Of a stretch of 64,000 nt of DNA, positions 9,634 through 17,758 are shown piece after piece; position 1 is the first letter of the stretch; the number at the start of each line of letters is the position of its first letter. Source of the DNA: JANXQG01 sp963804375 (lineage in GTDB: Bacteria > Planctomycetota > Planctomycetia > Pirellulales > Thermoguttaceae). The notes under the pieces are model-generated. The model had not been told where the DNA came from. It searched no databases and saw only the letters and a list, made by a program, of their open reading frames with translations. The DNA lies in assembly GCA_963804375.1 (NCBI GenBank), contig CAWDQE010000023.1, forward strand, positions 153,437 through 217,436, read 5' to 3'. Both the position numbers and the translations under genes were made by a program.

Positions 9634-10524
9634 ATGTGTACAGCGAAGATCAAGCTCAGCCGGCGGGAACTGCTCGCTCGTTCCGCGGCCGGGGCGGCGG
9701 CCTTCACGGCAGCAGTTTGCCGCTTCCGCCCTTTGTTGGCCGCGCCAGCCTCGCGCTGGTTCAAGATCGGTGCACTCGACGGCTGTCTGGGAAAGCAATG
9801 CAACCCGGCAGCCCTGGACGTGGCCAAGCAGATCGGTCTGGACGGCGTCCAAGTCGATTTCGGCCGCTTTGGCGGCGAAGTCTACCTACTCCAGCCCGCC
9901 GTGCAGAAGGCCTATCGGGAAGCCGTCCGGCGGACCGGCCTAGAGATCGCCTCGTTGAGCATGTCCCAGATGAACAGCATTGGGCTGAAGAACGATCCCC
10001 GCGCCGCCAGGGCACTCTCCGACAGTATCGACGTGTGCCAGTCCTTCAAGCTGCCGGTGGTGTTGGCTGCCTTCTTCTACAAGGGCGATCTGGACATGAA
10101 GCGGACCGCGGAAATCGACCGTGTGGTGCAGGAACTCAAGCCGATTGCCCGCAAGGCGGAAAAGGCGGGAGTCACCATCGGCCTGGAGAACTATCTCAGC
10201 GCCGAAGACAACATGCGGATTATCGAGCGGGTGGGCTCGCCGGTGGTGAAGGTCTACTACGACGTGGGCAACTCGACCGACAAGGGCCGGGACGTGGCCA
10301 AGGAAATTCGCACCCTGGGCAAGCTAATTTGTGAGTTCCACGCCAAAGACGCCGGCTACATGCTCGGTCAAGGCCGCATCGATTTCAAGGCCGTCCGTCG
10401 GGCCATCGACGACATCCAGTACAGCGGTTGGATCCAGATCGAGGCGGCCGCGCCGCACGGCCTGATACCCGATTACACCGCCGATCGTAAGTTCCTGAAG
10501 AGTATCTTTCCCGCCCACCTGTAA
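9634..10524 (+). CDS. Tat-exported sugar phosphate isomerase/epimerase-like TIM-barrel protein
   Basis: The 296-residue protein starts with a twin-arginine signal (KIKLSRRELLARS followed by a hydrophobic alanine-rich stretch and a cleavage-like LLAAPAS). GAGCAGGAAACC supplies a ribosome-binding site. The mature part is a xylose-isomerase-like TIM barrel: FKIGALDGCLG, GLDGVQVDFG, the metal-ligand-like GVTIGLENY, YYDVGNS, CEFHAKD and GWIQIE. Such planctomycetal proteins are thought to isomerise or epimerise sugars in the periplasm; the substrate cannot be read. It lies beside GH29 and GH2 genes, consistent with sugar catabolism. Confidence 0.85.
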   Translation: MCTAKIKLSRRELLARSAAGAAAFTAAVCRFRPLLAAPASRWFKIGALDGCLGKQCNPAALDVAKQIGLDGVQVDFGRFGGEVYLLQPAVQKAYREAVRRTGLEIASLSMSQMNSIGLKNDPRAARALSDSIDVCQSFKLPVVLAAFFYKGDLDMKRTAEIDRVVQELKPIARKAEKAGVTIGLENYLSAEDNMRIIERVGSPVVKVYYDVGNSTDKGRDVAKEIRTLGKLICEFHAKDAGYMLGQGRIDFKAVRRAIDDIQYSGWIQIEAAAPHGLIPDYTADRKFLKSIFPAHL

Positions 10525-10566
10525 TGCCGTCGAGCAGAGATTGACGTTCCCGTCTACCCGTCGCCG

Positions 10567-10588
10567 ATTTTGTTCACGTGAGCAAAAT
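10567..10588 (+). repeat. Isolated palindrome of the 96-bp repeat family
   Basis: ATTTTGTTC-acg-TGAGCAAAAT, matching the first hairpin of the 96-bp element, 42 bases after the stop of the isomerase-like gene. The rest of the element is absent. It could serve as a terminator-like hairpin. Confidence 0.55.
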
Positions 10589-10681
10589 GCTGGGCAGCGG
10601 TTCAGATATTCTCCAGCTCTTTGTACTCTGCCCAGATTCGTTCCGACAGTGCTCCACGCGGAGCCAACAATTTCCACCATT

Positions 10682-10921
10682 CCCAAATGGGGACGACGGG
10701 ATCAGCGTTTCCCACGAGCCCCATTTGCAGCCAATGGGAATGACGTTCCCCACGAGCCCCATTTGGGAATCGTGGGTCCAGCGTTCTCCGCCGTTCCCAT
10801 TTGGGGCCAATGGGAACAGCGTTTCCCGCGGTTCCCAATTGGGGCTGATGGGAACAGCTTTCCCCGCGGTTCCCAATTGGGGCCGATGGGGCTGGCGTTC
10901 CCTACGAGCCCCAAATGGGGA
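10682..10921. repeat. 38-bp tandem repeat (minisatellite), six full units plus a partial one
   Basis: Six consecutive degenerate units, each exactly 38 bases and each beginning CCCA(A/T)(A/T)TG(G/C), then about 12 further bases. Within each unit there is a CCCATTTGGGG-like palindrome, a central ATGGGAA(C/T) and a GCGTTTCCC(A/C)CG tail. Because 38 is not a multiple of three, the repetitive open frames it produces are not genes. Confidence 0.85.
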
Positions 10922-10996
10922 TTGTAGCTGAAGCCCCCGGACTCACTATTCTTCTCATACTGGCCTGTGATTGTTTGTAAGCCATTATAAATGTCT

Positions 10997-12969
10997 TCAT
11001 TCCGCGCTCGGAATGAGCACGATGCGTTTCAGCCCGATCGGCGCCCACCAAGCGCCGGGCTCGGAGCGGACGATGAGCGTATGTCCGCCTTCTGAAAGTT
11101 GAAGGGTCCCGAGGCGATCCGTGCGAAAGGACCACCAGGAATCCGTCCGCTGCGATTTGCAGTTGAGCGTCTGGCTACCCAGGACCAACTGGAACTCGTG
11201 GCCTTCCGAGCCCGGACTGCTGGAATAAGTCATCTCCACGGCATACTTGCCGGCCTTGGGGACCTTCAAGTCCCAAGAAACGTAACACTCACCTCGCTCC
11301 CATTGAGCGAGCCCTTCGCTACGAAAGCACTCGTAGCGGGGGAAATCGCCGTGATTGGCAACTCGGGAACCATGTAAGACGATTCGCCCATCGCTCTCGG
11401 GAACGACGGTCGTATCGACCGGCACCGGCTGCAAGTCGTGGCCTTCGATGCGGAGTGTATACACGTGCTTGCATGGTTTCTGCTTGGGCAGCGTCACGAT
11501 GAGCCCCTTGGCCGTCCTCGACCATCGCAGCGAATTGCCGTCTCCAAGGAGACGAATATCGACAATCGAGCCCCCTTGGTCGGGCTTCGCCGCCGCCAAG
11601 CCGCGGATCTTTAGCTGGCCATCGCTGGGCCAGCCAAAGGCGAATGCGTAGAGCGTCGAGCCCTTGCAGGTGAAGCGGATGTCGCCGGAGGTGAAGCTGC
11701 CGTCGTCTTTGGCTGGCCCATGCTCGCCCCAGGTCTTCCAGGGACGCGTGCCGAAGACCGCCTCCCGATTGATGGGCATCCACGCCGCGAGTTCTTCGAG
11801 AAACTGCACCTCGCGATCGTCGATCGTGCCGTCACCACGGACGGGGATGTTCAAAAGCAGATTCCCGTTCTTGCTAATGCAGTCGACCAGGATAGCAATC
11901 ACCTCGCCGGGACGCTTGTAGTCCATGTCGCGGCGGTAATGCCAATCGCCGATGCACATGTCGTCTTGCCAAGGAAGCGGCTGGGGGTTGTCCATCAGGC
12001 CGCTTTCCACATCGAGCACGACAGCCCGCCGATAGTCCTTTGGCGGGGACTTGATGGTGAGGACGCCTTCGACCCGGCCCTGATGCCAAGCGGCGCTGGA
12101 GTTGTAGAAGTGAGCGGCCATGCTCAGGCCGGCGTTGCCACAGGGCAAATCGCCGTCGTCGAAGTAAAGCATGTCGGGACGGTGCTGGTCCACCAGGTCG
12201 ATCACCCGGCGGAAGAACTTCTCGGTATAGGCCTGGAGCGCCTCCGGTGTGCGGGCCGGGCCGTGCGGGCCGTAGAGATCGGCCGGATCGAGGCCCTGCC
12301 ACCACGTGCCCTGGCCCGAGGCCTTCAGCAGGGCACCGTCGTAGGGTACGCCCTTCAAAGGGCCATCCCGGTCGCTGCCGTGTGCCGGCTCATACCAACT
12401 CCAGGCACGGGCGGCGTGGACGGTAACGCCGAATCGCAGGCCATGCGCCCGCGCACTCCTCGCCCACATGCCGATAATGTCCTTCTTTGGCCCGACGTTC
12501 ACCGAGTTCCAGGGCTGATACTTCGAGTCCCACATATCGAAGTTGCAGTGGTGGTTGGCCATGGCGACGAAGTACTGCGCACGGCGCGCTTGTAGAGCTG
12601 GATCAGTTTCTCCGGGTCCCACTTCTCGGCCTTCCAGGCATGGCACACGTCCTTGAAGCCGAACGTCGATGGATGGCCGTAGTGCTCGACGTGGTACTGG
12701 TACTGCGGATGGCCCTGCTGGTACATGTGCTGGGCGTACCAGTCGCCCTGCTCGGGCTGGCACTGGGGTCCCCAGTGCGCCCAGATGCCGAACTTCGCAT
12801 CGCGAAACCACTCCGGGCACTCGTACTGCGCGAGCGACTCCCAGGTCGGCTTGAACTTTCCCGGGGCGATTTCATACTTGTTTCTGCTTGCATCGGCCCC
12901 CAATACGGCGAACGCGGTACTCGCGATTGCCAGGCAAAGGAGGCCAGTCATACAAGTCTTAGCTGTCAT
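10997..12969 (-). CDS. Secreted alpha-L-fucosidase-like glycoside hydrolase (GH29), frameshifted
   Basis: The start at 12967-12969 has AGGGG eight bases upstream and encodes a signal peptide (MTAKTCMTGLLCLAIASTAF). The catalytic TIM barrel is of GH29 type: WFRDAKFGIWAHWGPQC, FVAMANHHCNFDMWDS, and a nucleophile-region DMLYFDDGDLP. A jelly-roll-like C-terminal domain follows (AGKYAVEMTYSS near the end). The reading frame is broken at about 12578-12585: one missing base separates the LIQLYKRA segment from AQYFVAMANHH, and both sides otherwise match the family. The gene begins 17 bases after the GH2 gene on the same strand, so they form an operon that probably removes fucose from a polysaccharide. 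Confidence 0.8.
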
Positions 12970-12986
12970 CGTGATTCCCCTTTGCT

Positions 12987-15053
12987 TCACAACCTGGTCT
13001 GCCTCTGCCAGAAACCTCCGGCAATTGAGAACGCAAGAGCCTTCAGGGCGGATGGTCCGGCACCGTTCAACCATGCAATGTTGTAGCACGAGAATACGGT
13101 GCCGTCCACGACCATCAGCTTAGCACCGATCACCGTCCCGGGATCTCGGCCCGGATAGTTGAGATAACCGGATTGATGCATCTTGTTGATGAGATCTATT
13201 CCGGATTGCTCCACGGGTATCGCTGGCTTTTGTGCGCGAGCGTATGTGAGGGCCCCATTCTCCTCGTTCTCCACATCCGTGAGCTGGACAAGAACCATGC
13301 CGCTGAGAGTGAGATCCTTCCATTGCTCGATCTGATGGCAGGCACGATCGCGTAGATGCGCCCATCCGTATTCGCCAAAGACGGCAGCCCGGTGGTTTTC
13401 CGCCTTGGGGGTCTCGGGAGCGTAAGCGTGATAGTCGAGCACGTCACCCAACTTGAAGTCGAAAATATCATTCCCAGCGCCGGTGCCGTCGGGATGCTTT
13501 CCGCCTCCTCCGATGCCACTCTCGGGATCGATGAGACGGGTGGGATCTTCCTCGCGAACCGCATCGACCATGCGTTTCAAGAGGGCTTCCATTCCAGGAG
13601 CAGGGCGTCGCGGTTCCTTGGGAATCTCGGGTGCCAATGACAGGCCCCAGCCCTCATTGAAATTGATCCACATGATGATGGACGGGTGATTCAAGCGGCC
13701 GCGTACCATGCGGCGCAATTCCGATTCAAAATTGCCCCAGGGATCGGGGAGGAACTGCCCTGTCCTCACATAGCGGCTGAAATAATCGTCCCAGGAAATC
13801 TCGCCCGCAGAGGGCATGTCCTGCCAGACGAGCACCCCAAGTTTGTCGGTCCAGTAGTACCAGCGATCTGGTTCTACCTTGACGTGCTTGCGGAGCATGT
13901 TGTAGCCCAGCTTCCGCGTCATTTCAACGTCAAAACGCAGCGCCTCATCGGTCGGCGCGGTGTAGATGCCGTCCGGCCAATAGCCCTGGTCCAGAAGGCC
14001 GTTCTGGAAGATGAACTGATTGTTGAGCAAGATGCGAGTGATTCCCTTCTTGTCCGGGCCAATCGATACCTTGCGCATGCCAAAATAACTGCCCACCGCA
14101 TCAATAATCCCCCCATCCTGCTTGAGCGTGATTCTTAGATCATAGAGAAAGGGAGTTTCCGGCCACCACAGTTTGGCATTGGGAATGGCAATGCACATCG
14201 GCAGGCCCGGGAAGCCGGAGGCATGAGCGACTTCCTTCTCGCCGTCCATCACGATCGCTTCCACCGTTTGGCCCGTAGCAGCGATAGACCCGGTTGCCAC
14301 CACCACCTGCAACTGTCCTTTATCGATATCCGAAGTCATTTTCAGATGATCGATATGAGCGATGGGCACCGGCTCCAACCAGACCGTCTGCCAAATGCCC
14401 GCCGCAGCCGTATACGTGATATAGCCGGTACGCACCTCCTGTTTGCCGTGGGGCTCGCCGCCCACGATGGGGTGATGGACCGACACCACCAGCTCCTGCG
14501 AGCCAGACGGTTTGAGGGCGTTGGTAATGTCGAGACAAAAACCATCATAGCCGCCGGTATGATGACCGACCCATTTCCCGTTGACGGTGACGGTTGCCTC
14601 CCAGTTGACCGCTCCAAAATTGAGCAGGATGCGTTGTCCGATCCATCTCTTGGGCACGTCAAATTTCCGCGAATACCAGAGCCTATCGTTCTTGTCGACC
14701 TTCTTGGCAACCTGGGAAAGGACCGATTCGACTGGAAACGGCACGAGAATGCGACCGTCGTATTTTGTCGGCGCTTCCGTCGCGGCCTTGGGAGTGATCG
14801 CATATTCCCACATTCCATTCAGATTGAGCCATTCCTTCCGCACCATCTGGGGACGCGGATACTCCGGGAGGATGGCCTTGTCGGGAGAAATCTCCTTGCC
14901 CCATGCAGTCATGGGTACGCCGGTCGGTGGAGGCCACGGCTTATCCGCTGCACACGCGTCTGGCATGAAATACGCGAGGGATGCCAGCGTCATCGCAAAT
15001 CCGGCGATAAGCGAACGAAAACACACACGCACAGATGGTTTAGGCTGGTTCAT
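12987..15053 (-). CDS. Secreted GH2-family glycoside hydrolase (beta-galactosidase/glucuronidase-like)
   Basis: About 688 residues from the ATG at 15051-15053, with an N-terminal signal peptide ending near ACAADK. Domain order is typical of GH2: sugar-binding jelly roll (RKEWLNLNGMWEYAI, LWYSRKFDVP, LLNFGAVNWEATVTVNG), an immunoglobulin-like domain, then the TIM barrel with LRKHVKVEPDRWYYWTDKLG, LVWQDMPS and the acid/base region HPSIIMWINFNEGWG. A nucleophile-like glutamate is in AVFGEYGWAHL. Export suggests periplasmic action on oligosaccharides. It leads a two-gene operon with the GH29 gene. The frame is intact. Confidence 0.85.
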   Translation of the reverse strand: MNQPKPSVRVCFRSLIAGFAMTLASLAYFMPDACAADKPWPPPTGVPMTAWGKEISPDKAILPEYPRPQMVRKEWLNLNGMWEYAITPKAATEAPTKYDGRILVPFPVESVLSQVAKKVDKNDRLWYSRKFDVPKRWIGQRILLNFGAVNWEATVTVNGKWVGHHTGGYDGFCLDITNALKPSGSQELVVSVHHPIVGGEPHGKQEVRTGYITYTAAAGIWQTVWLEPVPIAHIDHLKMTSDIDKGQLQVVVATGSIAATGQTVEAIVMDGEKEVAHASGFPGLPMCIAIPNAKLWWPETPFLYDLRITLKQDGGIIDAVGSYFGMRKVSIGPDKKGITRILLNNQFIFQNGLLDQGYWPDGIYTAPTDEALRFDVEMTRKLGYNMLRKHVKVEPDRWYYWTDKLGVLVWQDMPSAGEISWDDYFSRYVRTGQFLPDPWGNFESELRRMVRGRLNHPSIIMWINFNEGWGLSLAPEIPKEPRRPAPGMEALLKRMVDAVREEDPTRLIDPESGIGGGGKHPDGTGAGNDIFDFKLGDVLDYHAYAPETPKAENHRAAVFGEYGWAHLRDRACHQIEQWKDLTLSGMVLVQLTDVENEENGALTYARAQKPAIPVEQSGIDLINKMHQSGYLNYPGRDPGTVIGAKLMVVDGTVFSCYNIAWLNGAGPSALKALAFSIAGGFWQRQTRL

Positions 15054-15371
15054 AATGATCTTGCTAAGTCGGTAGACGTCTGATGGAGGAGAAATCGCAA
15101 CGTAAGGAATCGCACAGTTGCTGAGCAATAAGCCGGGGTTGCCCATTGCGGCTCCGCTCGGAGCGTATCCGAGCAGCAACAGTCTCCCATAGTAACAAGG
15201 CGGTGCGGCGCTTTCCAGCAGTCGAGCCGGTTCCTCGGCCACGATTCAGGCCCTTGGGTGGTCTCGGCGCGTGGCAGCCCGGCCGCGGACTCGGCGAGGT
15301 TCGGCCCGCTGGCAACAAGCGAGAAATCCGGTCGAATCCCCAAATTGGCCGGCATCACCAGGAGCCCTGTC

Positions 15372-15982
15372 ATGCAAGCTAGTCGTCGGAAATTCACTCG
15401 CGATTTGGGCGCACTAACGATGGGCGGTATCGCCTGCTTCAAGACGGCCGCTGCCGGCGCGGAACCCGGGCTGGCGGAACAACCGATCGTCGATACGCAC
15501 GAATGTGCTTCGACCTCTGTGTTCCGCCCACGGCCCTGGCCGACAGCGCCCGGCTCATCGGCCGCTGTCCTGAGACGCGGTTCGTCCTCGACCACTGCGG
15601 CAACGCGGATCCGAAGGTCTTCCGCCCCAGCAGACGAAACACCGATCCAAAGCCTGGTTCGACGCACGATCCAGAGCAGTGGCGTCGCGATATGCAGCAG
15701 ATCGCCCGCCACAAGAATGTCGTCTGCAAGATCTCGGGGATCGTCTCGCAACTGGTCCCCGGAAAGTGGACAGCGGACGATCTCACGCCGATCGTCAACC
15801 ATTGCTTGGATACGTTTGGCCCGGAACGGGTGATGTTTGCCGGCGACTGGCCGGTCTGTACCCGAGGGGCCAGCCTCCGCCAGTGGGTCGAGGCATTGAA
15901 GGTCATCGTCGGCCGGCGCAGTCCGGCTGATCAACGTCGGCTGTTCCACGACAACGCCGTACGCTTCTACGGTTTGGCATAA
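15372..15982 (+). pseudogene. Amidohydrolase (L-fuconolactonase-like) with internal deletion
   Basis: The start at 15372 encodes a Tat-like leader (QASRRKFTRDLGALTMGG) and the first metal-binding motif PIVDTH. The frame then breaks near 15500 and resumes in another frame with CFDLCVPPTALADSARL, FVLDHCGNADP, NVVCKISGIVSQL, PERVMFAGDWPVC and FHDNAVRFYGL, the C-terminal half of amidohydrolase_2 lactonases. Roughly the first third of the barrel between IVDTH and CFDLC is missing, so this is a real deletion rather than a one-base error. The intact ancestor would fit fucose catabolism beside the GH29 gene. Confidence 0.8.
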
Positions 15983-16011
15983 AGCGGATCAAGTTGGGCT
16001 GCCCACCGACT

Positions 16012-16107
16012 ATTTTGCTCACATGAACAAAATCAGGGTCTGGCGAGCCCGCGTCGGGCTCGCTGGCAGTATGCCCTCCTGAAGCCTCCTGGAGGCCCTT
16101 GGCGCTT
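16012..16107 (+). repeat. 96-bp multi-hairpin dispersed repeat, copy 2
   Basis: It contains three successive hairpins: ATTTTGCTC-aca-TGAACAAAAT, GCGAGCCC-gcgtc-GGGCTCGC, and GCCTCC-t-GGAGGC, ending CCTTGGCGCTT. Same length as copy 1. It lies exactly at the junction between the decayed amidohydrolase and a 5'-truncated oxidoreductase. Confidence 0.8.
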
Positions 16108-16626
16108 CTTGGACGCCTCGAACGCCATCTGGCCAACCCCAAGATCGCCGGCTGCGGCGGCTTCGGCGACCTGGGGACGCACTCCCTGGATCTCCTCATG
16201 TGGCTGATCGGCGATGTGGAAAGCGTGACGGCCGACATCAAGGTCGTTACGGGCCGCTACGGCCCCTGCGACGAAAGCGGTGAGGCCCTGATCCGATTTA
16301 AGAACGGTGTCACGGGCACGCTGGCGGCCGGCTGGGTCAACGTCGCCAATCCGATGACCCTGGAGATCTCCGGCACCGAGGGCCATGCCTCGATCTTCGA
16401 AGGCAAGCTCTACTTCAAGGCCGGCAAGGTTGAGGGGGCCGATGGTCAGAAGCCCTGGACGAAGCTGCCGCCGGTCTTGCCGCCGCCGCTGGAGATGTTC
16501 ATCGCGGCCGTGGCCGGCAAGCCCGCTTTCGGCCTGGTCACTCCCCGCGAGGCAGCCGCGCGGGTCAGCGTAATGGAGGCCATGTACCGTTCCTCTACCA
16601 GCCGCCGCTGGGAATCACCGGCATAG
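16108..16626 (+). pseudogene. Gfo/Idh/MocA oxidoreductase, C-terminal fragment
   Basis: The fragment encodes the dehydrogenase-like C-terminal sheet domain: GGFGDLGTHSLDLLMWLIGD, YGPCDESGEALIRFKNG, GTLAAGW, LEISGTEGHASIFEG and a terminal helix ending TSRRWESPA. The N-terminal Rossmann NAD-binding domain and the EKP motif are absent; the homology begins abruptly at the end of the 96-bp repeat. This suggests deletion through the repeat. Not expected to be functional. Confidence 0.8.
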
Positions 16627-16883
16627 CGGAATCTCGACCAGCTCCGCAGACATTTTCTGCACGGTGTCGTGGGCCGGCAGGAGCAGTCGATCCAACTGGA
16701 TGGTCGCGAGGAATGGCAGGCGGGCCAAGTCGTTCGGTTGCGCTACCTTGATACAGTGGAATGATACACGTGTAGGTAATTCTGCCTATCTTGCCGTTTG
16801 CCGTCAGCCGATACGCTGTAACAACTTGGCACAATCTTCGGCAGCATTGTTCTTTGGCATGGCAACTGCAACGTTCGATTTGC

Positions 16884-17222
16884 ATGCGAGTCCTATTACT
16901 CAACGTCCATCACCCCTCCATTGGCAGTGCTATTGCGGATCATTTGCCGCCATTGGGGTTGCTTTCAATCGGCGGGCCGCTGATTGATGACGGTCACGAG
17001 GTTCGCCTCATTGACGCTGAACTTGGCCCGATGCCTGAAGCCGAAATTGTTGAGCAGACGATGGCCTTTGCGCCCGAGATCATACTGTTCGGGCATTCGG
17101 GGTCAACCTCCGCTCATCCGGTGATCGCCGGTCTTAGTCGCCGGTTGCGGGCCCGCCTGCCGCAAGTCGCCATGATCTACCATGATTCAAGGGGCGCCAC
17201 CCCTCTCCGCGGTTGTTCCTAG
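16884..17222 (+). pseudogene. B12-binding domain of a radical-SAM protein, N-terminal fragment
   Basis: The ATG at 16884 begins MRVLLLNVHHPSIGSAIADH, followed by PPLGLLSIGGPLIDDGHEVRLID and APEIILFGHSGSTSAHP, the Rossmann-like cobalamin-binding domain that precedes radical-SAM cores in BchE-type proteins. The reading frame ends at 17222, ten bases before another palindrome of the dispersed repeat; the radical-SAM core is missing. A truncated remnant. Confidence 0.75.
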
Positions 17223-17230
17223 CACGGACG

Positions 17231-17253
17231 CTTTTTGCTCAGGTGAACAAAAG
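17231..17253 (+). repeat. Isolated palindrome of the 96-bp repeat family
   Basis: CTTTTTGCTC-agg-TGAACAAAAG directly after the truncated B12-binding fragment, matching the first hairpin of the 96-bp element. It marks a second breakpoint-like position in the same gene graveyard. Confidence 0.5.
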
Positions 17254-17382
17254 CAAGGCCATCGATCCTAACCTCCTCCAGGGCACCGAGTCGTGCAACC
17301 GCCTTAATCGGCGGCCATCGCCAAGATGATCGCATGGGCCGTACAGATGGCTGACGCCCCACGCCCTTACGCCAGCGGTGGC

Positions 17383-17625
17383 TCACACGACATAGCACCC
17401 CGGCCCGGCAGCCGCGGCATCAAAGCTGAATTCGACAATGGCGGTCTTGCCCGTGGAACGCTGCGTGACGTGAACCTCGACGTCACCTTGGCGGCAGCCC
17501 TCAGGAGGACACATGGCCAAGAGCATGAGACGGGGCTCATTGACCTCGATCCACTCGGACTGGCGGATGCGGGCACCTGAAAATCGACCTCGATCCTCGA
17601 AATGAACGAATTTCTGAAATCGGGC
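17383..17625 (-). pseudogene. Possible C-terminal fragment of an unknown protein
   Basis: An open minus-strand frame ending at 17383 reads FQKFVHFEDRGRF, SEWIEVNEPRLMLLAM, CPPEGCRQGD and HVTQRSTGKTAIVEFSFDA. The alternation of hydrophobic residues looks like a beta-rich domain, but no start codon or upstream part exists before the sulfatase promoter region. I do not recognise the family. Confidence 0.25.
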
Positions 17626-17758
17626 AGTCTGAGCTAGTCTATCTACCCTTATAGGCAAATAGACCGGCTTCGGAGTAGAATCGTTGAGTCGGAAGCATCC
17701 GAGGTCGTAACCATAAGGCCGATCAGCAACCGGCGAGCACCCGCAGGAAATAACGACC

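Noticed and set aside
10682..10921. 38-bp repeat as CRISPR
   Set aside because: Units are directly contiguous and degenerate, with no unique spacers.
10541..10931. Repetitive proteins encoded over the 38-bp array in several frames
   Set aside because: The 38-base period shifts frame each unit, all frames give similar junk repeats, and there is no RBS.
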